Positions 11,095 to 22,331 of a stretch of 64,000 nucleotides of DNA are shown piece after piece (within the stretch, counting starts at the first letter, position 1; each line of letters opens with the position of its first letter). This stretch comes from Siphonodentalium dalli (taxonomy: Eukaryota > Mollusca > Scaphopoda > Gadilida > Siphonodentaliidae), in NCBI GenBank assembly GCA_032622095.1, contig CP136062.1, forward strand, positions 152,018,875 to 152,082,874. Reading direction: 5' to 3'. Made by a program: the position numbers and the translations under genes. The notes below the pieces were generated by a model. That model did no database searches. It saw only the letters and a list, made by a program, of their open reading frames with translations, and was not told the origin of the DNA.

Positions 11095-12170
11095 CCTGCG
11101 GATGTCGGAGAAGTCTCGATGAACCGGTTTGTTACGAGAAATCAGTATCTTGTGCCATTCTTGGTTGTGTAAATCGAATTGAAGAATAAGCATCGTATTA
11201 GGTATATGTATTGCAAATTGGAGATATTTTAGGTCAAATTCGGGCAAGTTGAATAGTATTTTAGGGGAGAATTGTGGCAAATAACAGTATTTTTCACATT
11301 TATGCCCGAATTATACATATTTAAGGTTAACTTGAATCTATTTTGTAATATTTATATACAAGGTATATTCTACAAACACTGTTACAACCATGAGTATATT
11401 AGGTAACAAAAAATCGGGCAAAAAGTCTCAGCCCCCCCACCCCCCCTAAGATTCGACTTCCCTTTTATCGTTACCACAATACATCCAACGCCACACACAC
11501 ACAGATAAAAATACATAGCCGTGTGGATGTCTGAGAAGTCTCGATGAACCGGTTTGTCACGAGAAATCAGTATCTTGTGGCATTCTTGGTTGTGTAAATC
11601 GAGTTATCGAGCTCTGTTGAAGAATAATTTAGCATCGTATTAGGTGTCCCGTGTCTATATATTGAAAATTTGAGATATTTTAGGTCAAATTCGGGCAATT
11701 TTCGGCCAAATTGAATGATATTTCAAGGGGGAATCATGGCAAATTACAGTTTTTATCACATTTCTGCCAGAAATATACATACGTAAGGTTAATTTGAATC
11801 TATTCTGTTATATTATGTGTATATACAAGGTATATTCTACAAACACTGTTACAATTAACCATGATTATATATATCAGGTAAAAAAAAATCGGCCCCCCCC
11901 CCCCCCTAAAAATTCGACCGCCGGCTATGGGTAAATATACGCGTCCTGCTATCTCAAATTCCTTTTACCTTTACCACAATACATCCAATGCCACACACAC
12001 AGATGAAATATATAGCCGTGTGGATGTCTGATAAGTCTCGATGAACCGGTTTGTCACGAGAAATCAGTATCTTGTGGCATTCTTGGTTGTGTAAATCGAG
12101 TTATCGAGCTCTGTTGAAGAATAAGCATCTTATTAGGTGTTACGTCCCGTGTCTATATATTGCTCCCTGA
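11095..12170 (+). repeat. Three tandem units of ~425-495 bp
   Basis: Unit starts near 11103, 11526 and 12023, each with 'AAGTCTCGATGAACCGGTTT', 'GAGAAATCAGTATCTTGTG', 'GGAGATATTTTAGGTCAAAT', then a C-rich run (11433-11450, 11895-11906). The third unit is cut short. A related block recurs at 33590-33780. The GAGAAATCAGTATCTTGTG core is shared with the 330-2080 array. Confidence 0.85.
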
Positions 12171-13760
12171 TTATTGCCACTTCACTGTTTTCTATGGACA
12201 AATTACACCATATGATATTGATATGGCCCCAAGACGATAAAAATCGATAACTTTGTGGGTATTAACCGTCAGTTCTGACAACCAACACAACGACTCGGAA
12301 GAAACACTCATCAGGGAAATATTCAAACTACAATGCAGAGTTCAGTCCCCTGATACGACGGACTTAACACTGCCACCATCTGTACTGAGTGTGTGGACAT
12401 CACTCATTTTTAGCTCAACTTTCCGTGTGTGCGTGTGTGAGAGAGGTGTGACGGCGTGTGTGAGGGTGTGTGTGTGCGTGGAGACGGGCTACAGGTCGTA
12501 CCTTTGGTCGGGTCATTATGAAATTTGTCATGGCTGTTGACATTGACATGTAGATCGGAACGAGTCATTTTGGGGTCATTTGGTTAAAAAAAAACATGGC
12601 CGCCAGTAGCCATCTTGGATTTCAAAATCCAAACCATTAGCACGGGCCACATGCCGGAGTGTTCGTCTGATCATCATGAAATTTGTCGTGGATGTTAATA
12701 TTGACATCTAGATGGGAACGAATAATTTTGGGTTCATTCGGCCATAAAACATGGCCGCCGACAGCCATCTTGGATCTCAAATTTCAATTCATTATTCCAT
12801 GCATTGCTCATCACAAAAATACTTCTTCGCAAAGTTGAGCTACAGTGTCATGGACACTTTCATTTATTTGAGACATTGATTACAATCGGTTACAATTCAT
12901 TATTCTGAGAAAACGAACTGTTCATATTCATTTGGAAATTGGCTAACTAAAACCATAATGGATTGTAAAGTACTGACACACCACTTAAAAATAAATGAAA
13001 GTGTCAATGACACTGTAGATCGACTTGGGGATGAGTTCATTTTTATTTTAGCAATGAAAATAATGATAAAGAATAATCACACTGAAGATCCATATGAAGT
13101 TTTATCATGATCGGATGAGGCTATGGTCTGTAGGGTGCGCCAAATGATTTAGTCATACAAAGAGTAAATTCCCAGATGGTCGATTTGTTTTTCATTGAAA
13201 ATTGTTCACATAGCTCCCATCTGGAGGTGATTCCAAACATGACTGTAAATTATCAAATCAATTATCCAATAAATGTGGGTTGCGGGTTGTGCCGATGGAT
13301 TCAAATCTGAAATCCAAGACGTCTGCTGGCGGCCATGTTTTTCATAGAAATTCGGAAAAAATTGATAGCTCCCATCTACCACCATGAAGCTACATATGAT
13401 GTTTGGTGATAATCAGATGAGGGATGTGGTCTGTAGGGTGTGCCATATAGGATTTAGTCATGCAAAGAGTAAAATCCAGATGGCTGCTGGCGGCCACGTT
13501 TTTCATCGAAATTCGGAAAAATTCGTTAGCTCCCATCCATTATCACTATGAAGCTACATATGCAGTTTTGTGAAGATCGAATGAGGGATATGCGGCCTGT
13601 ATAGGGAGTGCCGAAGGAAATTGTTGACACACGGACGCCTACCCATGGCAATAGCTCAAACTTGGCGTTGTAAAGTTGAGCTAAAAATAATAGATTTAAT
13701 TACTGTACATTGTGGATATTAATCGTCAGTGAGCTGTTAGTTTACAAAACTTTAGTTTTA
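12171..13760. repeat. Composite repeat with inverted and ~165 bp tandem parts
   Basis: AAAGTTGAGCTACAGTGTCA at ~12836 is inverted at ~13000-13027, and a TTTTTAGCTCAACTTT block at ~12408 is inverted at ~13673. Three degenerate ~165 bp units (TAGCTCCCATC.., GAAGCTACATATG.., GATGAGGG..) lie at ~13040-13200, 13340-13500 and 13500-13620. GTGGRTATTAAYCGTCAGT occurs at both ends (12256, 13709). It carries 'ATGGCCGCCAG..CCATCTTGGAT' blocks shared with the G-run repeat family. No gene seen. Confidence 0.6.
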
Positions 13761-14244
13761 GATTCACCAGCATCGGTCGCTGAATCGTGCACACATTCTG
13801 AACGGCGGCACGGTGTAGCTGGCAACGGGTGTAAAATACGTCACTGTGCTTCGAGCGGTCTCGTAATCGAGTCAACCGTACCGTAGTTTTCTATAGATAC
13901 GATTGAAGTTGTTCTGGCGCGGTTATAAGTAACCCATGTAACCCCATTGATCACCGCAGAAAGTATAAATCTCTTCAACGCCTGATGTCGATAAAAGGTG
14001 TTTTTCGTGAAGTTTCTTTTAGCTGTTTTGGTGAATTGAATTTTTCGTTGGATACTCGCAAGCCGGCTCGTTCACAAACTGTTTTCATGCTCGAATGACA
14101 GACTGAGCGTATCATGCAGCGGAATATCAACCACATAACTACCCGATCCTTAGAATATTATGAGCTGTATACCAGCGTAAACCCGTTTAAGATGTTAGGC
14201 CCTGGCGTCACTAACAATATCTGAACGTTATAACTTGATATTCA
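13761..14244. other. Unassigned, relatively GC-richer spacer
   Basis: No open frame or family recognised. The word CTGAGCGTATCATG at ~14104 recurs at ~15465, so part of this belongs to the neighbouring degenerate repeats. Confidence 0.4.
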
Positions 14245-14709
14245 CTATCCGTCTGATGGCACCACTAACATTGTTAACATTTTGGCTTCGGGGGTAATAA
14301 ATATTTTATTCAAGTCGAGGAACCTACCCATTAACGCTCAGAGTGATCAGATATCGTTTTTTGAAGTTTGTTATTTCTATTGTTTACGGCCCGGAAATAC
14401 GCCGTCAAAAGGATGGTCTCGGTCAAAATTGCGGATGAAGATGGATAACTCTTAGATCAAGAGCTTAGTATTACCACTTGATTTTAGAGCTATCCATCTT
14501 CATCCGCAATTTGTCCGATTGACCACGTGTTTCTGGGCAAATTATCAGTACACATCTCGAGAAATAACAAATTTCAAAATCAGTATCTGTTCACTCTGAG
14601 CTTTGATAGGGGGGTTTCTCGACTCGAATCCAATTTTGTTACCCACCCCCCACGCCGAAGCCAAAGAAATAGTAATTTAAGAGAGTCTGATCGGATTGAA
14701 TACCTATAA
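14245..14709 (+). mobile_element. MITE-1 copy a (degenerate)
   Basis: Same internal order as the better copies (28361-28836, 44214-44690): GTCGAGGAACC, GATCAGATATCG, central hairpin, inverted arm, 'GATCGGATTGAATACCTATAA' end. Its centre retains an unusually good hairpin: AAATTGCGGATGAAGATGGA at ~14428 pairs with TCCATCTTCATCCGCAATTT at ~14491. The left terminus is eroded. Confidence 0.65.
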
Positions 14710-14828
14710 AGAGCGTCCCCCGAATAAGTGAGTTTAAAGAGCGATTTTTACAGAGCTATTTTCCCGAAGAAACTATTTTAAAGGCTTGCAACCCCGATCT
14801 ATCTAGGGGAAAGAACTCTAATGAAAGC

Positions 14829-15440
14829 GTGCCGTGTCAGGTTAGATTTACTCAGATTCTGTGCTAATTCAGGTTCAGAGGGAGATAATCCTGTTATACC
14901 TTGCGATCGGAATCCGGCGGCACGGAACGCCCAAATCGATGGTGGATAATGTACACTATGTAGCGGAATCTCAACCTCCTTAATATATGCATCCATTGCG
15001 TGTGAGATTATAGATTTACTCAGATTCAAGGCTATATATAATACAGGTCTACATGCAGCTCAAGCTCTAATTACCCTGCGATCGAAATCCGCTGTGGGAT
15101 AATAATGTACACCATGTAACGGAATCTCAACGTCCCTAATATAAACATAGAATGCGTGTGAGGTTAGATTTACTCAGATTCATGGCTAATTAAGGTTTAT
15201 ACGGAGACCCGGGCTAATCGCGTTACCATACGATCGAAATACCCGGTGGCACGGAAACGCCCACTCGCTGTATGATATTAATGTACACTTAATAACGGAA
15301 TCTCAACCCCCCTAACATAAGCATCCAATGCGTGTGATATTTACTCAGACTTGGGGCCAGTTCAGGTTTAAAGGGAGACCCGGGCTAATCCCGTTATACC
15401 CTGCGATCGGACTCCGGCGACACGGAACCCATGCATCATC
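14829..15440 (+). repeat. Four ~160 bp tandem units
   Basis: Units near 14829, 14999, 15156 and 15330 share 'AGGTTAGATTTACTCAGATT', 'CTGCGATCGGAATCCGGCG', 'GCACGGAACGCCCA' and 'GTAACGGAATCTCAACCTCC'. Diverged, non-coding. Confidence 0.85.
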
Positions 15441-15659
15441 TCATGTCGATACTATTGATTAAGCTGAGCGTATCATGATTAGCGTACCGGAGTGGCACTC
15501 GCCAAATTGATGTACTTAAGAGAGTGAATATGAACATAGGTGTTTCTATACCATGACGGCGAGACATGAAATATTAGTTGTGTAGACAGTGAAACATTTT
15601 CGCATGATTTGTGTGTAATTGAAGAGAGATCCGCCAATTTGAATTGAATTTCTCGGAGG

Positions 15660-16012
15660 AAGTTTATCATGGTGAGTTTCACGATATGCAACCTTTACCA
15701 TATATACATGTATGGACGAGCAGCACCGGTATACTGAGCGCTGGAACTTTTACTATTTGTCATAGATTAAAAGATCATCACTCACATCGCAAGTGATCGA
15801 CTTCCTGTAAAGTTTGTTAATTCAATATGCTAATAGGCAAATATGAGTTTCACGAAATGCAACTTTTACAATATATACATGTATGGACGAGCAGCATTGA
15901 GTACTGAGCGCTGGAACTTTTACTATTCGTCAGAAATTAAAAGATCATCGCTCACATGGCAAGTGTAATAATCGACTTCTTGTAAAGTTTTGTTATAAAT
16001 CAATATGCTTAT
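15660..16012 (+). repeat. Two ~175 bp tandem units
   Basis: 'GAGTTTCACGAAATGCAACT', 'ATACATGTATGGACGAGCAG', 'TACTGAGCGCTGGAACTTTT' occur at ~15670-15830 and again at ~15845-16010. Confidence 0.9.
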
Positions 16013-16112
16013 ACGCAGATATGCTATTGTAGATATAAATCACGTGTATATGCCTGACTGTTCAAACAACGTCAGTACATGTGTTTGCTATTGAATTATG
16101 TCCGTATTTTGT

Positions 16113-16377
16113 TTAACCCTTTCTACTGAATACTGAATTGATTCCCTCATCCAATATACATGGGAATGGCCTTTTAATCATTCAGGTGCGTGTGTGTTCA
16201 GGTAAAATTAGACGACAGAAAGGCAACAAGATAATACAAGAGCAGAATGATTCATATTCGTTGCTGGGAAATGTTCAGATAATAAGTCAACAAACGACTC
16301 GATTGTTGTACTTATTATCTGAACAATGCCTAACGAAACTACCCGTCAATGGGTATATATAGTATAGAAAGAGTTAA
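16113..16377 (+). mobile_element. MITE-2 copy i, TTAA-flanked
   Basis: Begins TTAACCCTTTCTACTGAA and ends TATAGAAAGAGTTAA, so both termini sit at TTAA. An internal palindrome GTTCAGATAATAAGT..ACTTATTATCTGAAC is diagnostic of the family. Other copies: 24882 (fragment), 31216, 31693, 32783, 33445, 54057. Confidence 0.85.
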
Positions 16378-16670
16378 ACTCCAGTTTCAAAACCCGGTCG
16401 TATTATGTAAATGGTTCGTCCGTTTTCGTCCGCCCGGTTCCGCGCTATTCATTTCCCGTTACTCTAAATTAATCCTTTCTTTATTGACGAGTTGTTTCCC
16501 TTATAAAAGTTCACATACTAAGTTCAACAAATGAATATAGATCACTCTGCACGTGTGTTATATGTTCATACATCTGTAGTATGTTTATATTTCATGAACA
16601 TCCCTTCAGATTCCATTCCAACTTATACTTTCACAAAACTGATGGGATAATCCGTTTGATAACGTAAGGA

Positions 16671-17138
16671 TTAAAGATGCATAATCCGAATTAACGCTCC
16701 CAAATTACTATTTCTTTGGCTTTTGGGGTAAAATATATTTGATACGAGTCGAGGAATCCACCCATAAAACCTCAGAGTGATCAGATATCGATTTTTGAAA
16801 TTTGGTATTTATCGAGATATGTACGGTACTTATTTGTGGCCTGGAACAAAATTGTCAAGGCAACGGTCTCGGACAAAATTGCGAATGAAGATGGATAGCT
16901 CTAAAATCAAGTGGTAATACGGCCAACTTTCCTGATAATCAAATGATAATACGGCCATATTTCGTTGAAGAACATGTTGATAAATAACACGGTTTGGTAA
17001 ATTTTATACCATAGTTGACAGTGGTTAGCATTATTTTGTTGTAATTAATCGATTCTGATAACTAAAGCTAATTTAAAGAAATGTTGTTATTGTATCTTGA
17101 TGATATGGGGACCGTCTGATCGGATTGAGTACCTTTAA
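16671..17138 (+). mobile_element. MITE-1 copy b, TTAA-flanked
   Basis: TTAAAGATGCATAATCCG start and CGGATTGAGTACCTTTAA end (positions 17120-17138), with the family's internal blocks. The right part has lost some of the inverted arm. Confidence 0.75.
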
Positions 17139-18177
17139 ATATAGACACGATGAAATTAAAGTCTCACAATGAGACTTTTTCCGCAACAATATTTTTTTTT
17201 CCGAGTTATCCCCCTGCATAGCTTTTTATATTATAATAGGTTGGCGATTATTGCAATACGATAGAGGAACACTCCGACTTTCGTACTCAGATTCATACAT
17301 TTTTGTACCTCGCTTGCCTGACCGAAATATGACGGGGAAATGGCTAATTTGGATTTAGTTGTCGTTCTAGATATGTTTATTGTGCCTTTTATCATTCCTT
17401 TTCACGAAAACAAATTAAAAACAAGTCGAATATGTTATGATAATGTTTAAACATTCTTGTACATGAAATTGGGGATAAATTGTTCCCAGAGTTAGAGTAC
17501 GTTATTTCACACTTCCGGTATGGAATTTCCGAATTTTTATGTGTTAAAAATAAATAGTTTTTTCATCTGTCATATCTGCTTGTTTCGTTCATTATTCGCA
17601 GAAAATGTGTATCTCATTCTTTCGTGTACACAACGGATTAGATATAGACTGTTTTAACCCGTTGGATGTTAGAAATACCGCTTAATTATCAGAAAATATC
17701 ATGTGAAGTGACGGGACCAATCCGAATATCGCACACTGGACTTGGTGAAGTTGGTCAACATGACCGCTTTCGCAGATTGCTGCTTCCAGCGTAGAAGGAT
17801 GCGCATTACGTTCATGACTGAACTAACACTGGACTGGTCACAGACACTGTGTGTGAGTCACTGAGTGTGGCAGGTCAGACTATGCCGTATTCAGCTGTTA
17901 TTATCATGGACATTGATTGACTCGAATAAGTGAATACAGAATAGCACTGATTGACCCCAATGGAAGAATGCAAACAATGTGAATGTAATGATTATTGCAA
18001 AATATGATGATTATAGTTCTATTCTGGACTCCTCATCCCTTCAACGCTGAAATGCAGTCAACGCTGATGCCGTAAAAGGTCATTGAATGTTCATTCAGAT
18101 TCTATCATTCTGAATAGTACATTAGACTGATTAGAAGTACAGTAGCTACATGTGTGTGAACTTGTGAAGGGTAGAAC
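17139..18177. other. No recognised gene; small perfect hairpin at 17158
   Basis: AAAGTCTCA-CAA-TGAGACTTT with following T residues lies at 17158-17179. Otherwise AT-rich sequence without a family match. Confidence 0.4.
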
Positions 18178-18621
18178 ATGATATGGAGAATTAGAATGGC
18201 AATGGCACCACTCACCAGTGTCAGTGAATCGAGTGAGGATGTTTACCAAACATGTCATGATACATGCAGACATGGACAATGCTGTGAAATGGATTATAAT
18301 TCATCAGTACTCCCGGATCATGATAATAAGTTACCGGTACATACTAGTAACATTCCGCCTTTGATCATTAGATCAAGACTAAACCAGACTTGGATAATGA
18401 CTAATGGACAAAGACAGTTACATGTTACACATGCGGCTGCACATGGTTTTGATTCATTAAAATTATTTTGTAAAAATCATGAACTTATGTTATCAAAATC
18501 AATGACTAACAGTGATCACCAAAGTCACTTACTGGTACATTGGTTATGCCAAACAACAGGTCTGATACAACTTGAATTCCATTGTACCGGTACATGTACC
18601 ATATATATTCAACTATTATGA
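18178..18621 (+). CDS. Unrecognised 147-codon open frame
   Basis: Open for 147 codons from an ATG to TGA, the longest plus-strand frame not explained by a known repeat. The product would be ~147 residues, Cys/His-rich (CHDTCRHGQCC near residue 26), with no signal peptide, membrane segment or domain I recognise. The composition is weakly protein-like, and no splice sites or promoter stand out around it. AATAAA-like sequence follows at ~18811. It could be part of an untranslated exon or chance. I do not assign a function. Confidence 0.18.
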   Translation: MIWRIRMAMAPLTSVSESSEDVYQTCHDTCRHGQCCEMDYNSSVLPDHDNKLPVHTSNIPPLIIRSRLNQTWIMTNGQRQLHVTHAAAHGFDSLKLFCKNHELMLSKSMTNSDHQSHLLVHWLCQTTGLIQLEFHCTGTCTIYIQLL

Positions 18622-19782
18622 AGTGGTGACAATATCTTATGTACGGTACCTACTACATGTAGTACAGTATATATATATCGGTGCTGGCATTTTTGATTAT
18701 TTAACTGATTTACTTGTACTAGTAGTTAGAATTTTGAAATCATCTTGGTGAGAAGTTATTAAAATGTCATTCAAATGGCATACATGCACATATGTACTTC
18801 TGCCATTATGAAATAAACAGGTCTCCTGCAATAAGCTGTAGAATTCTTTTTATATTGGAATCTGATGCCTTCTCATTTTCTCTTTTAAAATTATAGTGTT
18901 ATATACATGTACACTTTAATGTGGTTGTGCATTACGAAGTGAGATGATTCCATGAAGTTTTAGTAAAAACAGAGAAAACCTGGAGTTTACGTATATACCG
19001 TACCAGTATACATTGTGTATGGTAGTACAATTAAGCTATAATACATGTAGTTGAATATCACTATGATAGTTGAATTCAAGAAGAGCCAGACTTGATAATG
19101 ACTTACTCATATTAGCATCTACATGTACTAGTAACGGTACTCTCATGTGCAATAATAGTGTCAATAATATGATAGTGTCAACACTGTTATTATATTTGGA
19201 GAACACTTCCCATGATCAGATCACTAAGAGACATAGAGTGAAATTGCTGTGGTTACTATTATTAATTTTAGCTAAAAAATCCCACCATCACTATTATTAG
19301 TTTGTCTCTATTATTAGGCAACTTAGAGGATGTTGTCTGAATGAACTATCAACAAATTAAAAAGGTAATAAACAGGCCAGACACCTACAGTATGGTCGGT
19401 TCAAGTACTGCTAGTGTTGTACCAGTACTGTTTATATTCAGTACTAGGAAAATTTAATGAAAGTTATGCAACGAATGATTGTGTAGGCCTACTGATGTTA
19501 AAAGGAGTATAAATCTAAAATGACCTTGCCACTTTAACAAACACATCGCTATTGATATAATACTCAATAATGAGTTTGTTAAAGTGGTGCGCTCGTTTTA
19601 AATTAATATGGAGAATATAGCAATTCATGTGGGTCCAATATGTATACATATACATGTATACCGGTACACGCAGAGCTGATTGATTTACAATTATGGCTTT
19701 CATTATATCGTAGACAAGGTGCGGGATGTTTCTTTCATTTTCAGATGCTGTTAAAATTATTCATCAGGTTCACTGATTGTAG
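18622..19782. other. Spacer rich in TACATGTA words
   Basis: Many copies of TACATGTA, GTACCGGTAC-like and GTGTCAATA words, but no gene, TIR or array recognised. Confidence 0.4.
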
Positions 19783-19819
19783 CTGGGACTAATACATGTA
19801 TAACATATATTAGTCCCAG
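19783..19819. repeat. Hairpin, CTGGGACTAATA stem
   Basis: CTGGGACTAATAcatgtataacaTATTAGTCCCAG, spanning 37 bases. The same stem recurs at 21057-21090. Confidence 0.75.
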
Positions 19820-19855
19820 ATTGTAGTGGGGTTGAGATATGGTTGCTGTTAGATA

Positions 19856-20304
19856 TTAAAGGTACTCAATCCGAATTAACGGTCGCAAATTACTATTTCC
19901 TTGACTTCGGGGGTAAAAAATATTTGATTCGAGTCGAGGAACCCACCCACCACAGCTCAGAGTGATCAGATATCGATGTTATAAATCTATTATTTTAATT
20001 ATAGTGGCCCAATAGACAGTCAACGAGAAGAATTTCATTGACCAAATTGCGGGCAAAGATGGATATTAAACTCTAAAATCAAGTGGCTTTTTGTGTCAGA
20101 TATTTGACAAACCGGTAAAATTTCGTTGAACAAAATGGTGATAAATAACAGGTTTTGTGCAATTTTATACTATAGTTGATGGTGTTTTTCATTATTTTTG
20201 GGCAATTATTAGATTCTGAAACTGAAGCGTCATTTCAAAAAATGTTGTTGTTGGAATGTGATTATATGGGGACCCTCTGATCGGATTAAGTACCGGTACC
20301 TGTA
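19856..20304 (+). mobile_element. MITE-1 copy c
   Basis: Starts TTAAAGGTACTCAATCCG; the far end is worn to GATCGGATTAAGTACCGGT. Internal blocks as in the other copies, with part of the second arm changed. Confidence 0.8.
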
Positions 20305-20589
20305 AGAGATTTTATGGTATCTGGAACATTTCATATTTAGTTTCATGTAGCATGGCATTCGGAAATATTATATGTCGCCTTGAGGCAAAAATTTATATTA
20401 CCATATATATGGTAGTGATCGCCTACATGTATTGACCAAAATGGACAGGATTACATTTTTCTCTTGTCGTGTCTATTTCATTCCTAACTTAGAAGTATGT
20501 CGATCTGGTAAATAATTGACTGGAGAGAATGCTTACACGTATAGCATTTATGTCTTGGCCACTAACTGTGATAATAATAGTAAGTTATC

Positions 20590-21015
20590 GTTGGAGACCC
20601 CCCCACAATGGAGATCTCTAGTCGCATCCATGTAGCCAATGTGTTCTTATACCTTATAATCGGGGAGGTGGCTACATGTAGATGGTCCCCATTGGTGGGT
20701 GGTTGGGAAACTTGGGTTTGTCCACCTTGACATTTCCAAATGTACGTACCTTGAACCAGACCAAAGTCAAGTGTTCTCGAAATACTACTTTGCACCCCCC
20801 CCTCCCAGTTGAACTTTCCAAATGGTACCTCAAACATTTCCAAATGAAATGTCCAACCTGACACCCTCTAAACCTAAATTGTTCAACCGATAGCCATTCC
20901 GACCAAACTTTGGACCAAAAGTAGAAGAATATACTGCTGTTGGTCTAAAAACAACACATTCCCCCCACTAAATACTGGTTGGAAAATCAAACAATCAATA
21001 ATATATATTGTTTGT
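20590..21015. repeat. Dispersed repeat (FATTTCCAA-type), copy 1
   Basis: Bases 20820-21000 share 'TTGGTCTAAAAACAACACAT', 'TCCCC..AATACT' and 'AAAATCAAA' landmarks with 53640-53790 and, inverted, with 46370-46490. Repeated 'CATTTCCAAATG' words occur upstream. Not coding. Confidence 0.45.
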
Positions 21016-21056
21016 ATCTCAGGATGTCTGCTGTTCACATTTCTAGCTACATGTAG

Positions 21057-21090
21057 CTGGGACTAATATTATATATTATATGAGTCCCAG
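21057..21090. repeat. Hairpin, CTGGGACTAATA stem, second copy
   Basis: CTGGGACTaATATTATATATTATATgAGTCCCAG; same stem and same preceding 'AGCTGGGACT' as 19783. Confidence 0.7.
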
Positions 21091-21119
21091 TCTCTATATA
21101 GTAAGCTATTATATGTTTT

Positions 21120-21400
21120 GGGTTGGGAGGTAGGCCCACCACCCGGGGGTGATACGTGTTGGCTCGGAGTGTTTTTAGGTGGTATTTAGGGCGGGCCACC
21201 CACACATTCCGTCAAATCGATCGAAATCCTTACCATTCTCGAAAATGGTCCATACCCAATTTTCACCACTCGGGGTGGTGCCACTGGGGGGGGGGGGGGG
21301 GGTGATGGGTGGAGGTCGGAGTGTTTCTATGTGGTGTTCGGGGCGGGCCACACACCCATGCCGTCAAGTCAGCCGAAAGCGACATTTTTGAAAATAAGGA
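21120..21400 (+). repeat. ~150 bp tandem duplication with a G19 tract
   Basis: GGTGTT/GGTATT..GGGCGGGCCAC.., 'CCGTCAA', 'CGGAGTGTTT' appear twice (21165-21230 and 21315-21385). A run of ~19 G lies at ~21284-21302. Confidence 0.6.
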
Positions 21401-21420
21401 ATATATAGGGAAGGGAATAA

Positions 21421-22331
21421 GTTTGCGGTTTTAGTAAACGCCTGATAAAAGTCGTTCTATTGGGAAATTTTACACCAAATTTTCAGAGAATATAGAGTAA
21501 ACACAGTACTATCGGAATATCGCAAAGGAGTTCTGTGCATTTGGGATTGATTAACCCTCAGACTGCCGAAGCTGCCGTCAATAAATTCGTTTTTTCGCGT
21601 TCGACGAAAATGAAACTTGTCTGTTTAAAGGTCCAATTTTCGTGTCGAATGGTGATATAATCTCCAGTTGTCAAGTTCATGGATAAATTACATCACACTT
21701 AATCGGCTTATGTCCGCGGCCATAAACCTGTGTTTTTATAACAATTTATTTGAGACAAACTGTTGAGCGCATACGTTGCGCAGTCGGCGCTTATCAGTTG
21801 AAGTTAATAATCGCGAAGCCTGTGTAACAAATGTTCAAATACAACAGAAAAAAATACGTAAAATAAATAGCGTGACCAATGAGCATTCACAAAACAATAT
21901 ACATCAGTTTTGAAAACGAGTAAAAACGATTGTAAATGAAAACGCTCTTTATCGTGTAGCGGCGCTTTTGCGCAAGAAGGTTTTTAATGGACGCAATCAT
22001 TGGATATTGTTCTAGGCAAAAAAAAGAAAAAGAATACAAAATGTGTTCAAACTTCCTCTTTTGAAAGTTGAAGTAAAACATCACGGGTGTTGTTGCAGCC
22101 AAATTCACCATTCGACACGAAATGGGACCTTTAAACAGACAAGTTTCATTTTCGTCGAAAAAGCGAATTTATTGACGACAGCTTCGGCAGTCTGAGGGTT
22201 AATCAATCCCAAATGCACAGAACTCCTTTACGATATTCCGATAGTACTGTGTTTACTCTATATTCTCTGAAAATTTGGTGTAAAAATTCCCAATAGAAAT
22301 ACTTTTATCAGGCTTTACTAAAACCGCAAAG
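21421..22331. mobile_element. Long-inverted-repeat (foldback) element, ~0.9 kb
   Basis: Left arm 21421-21654 and right arm 22107-22331 are near-complementary for ~230 bp, with outer ends TTTGCGGTTTTAGTAAA / TTTACTAAAACCGCAAA. Landmarks in both arms: TTTTCAGAGAATATAGAGTA, ACTATCGGAATATCG, GGTTAATCAATCCCAAATG (orientation-adjusted). The 450 bp spacer shows no gene. A flanking duplication is not obvious. Confidence 0.8.

Noticed and set aside
17158-17179. AAAGTCTCA hairpin followed by T run as a terminator
   Set aside because: No gene precedes it, and bacterial-type terminators do not apply in this genome.
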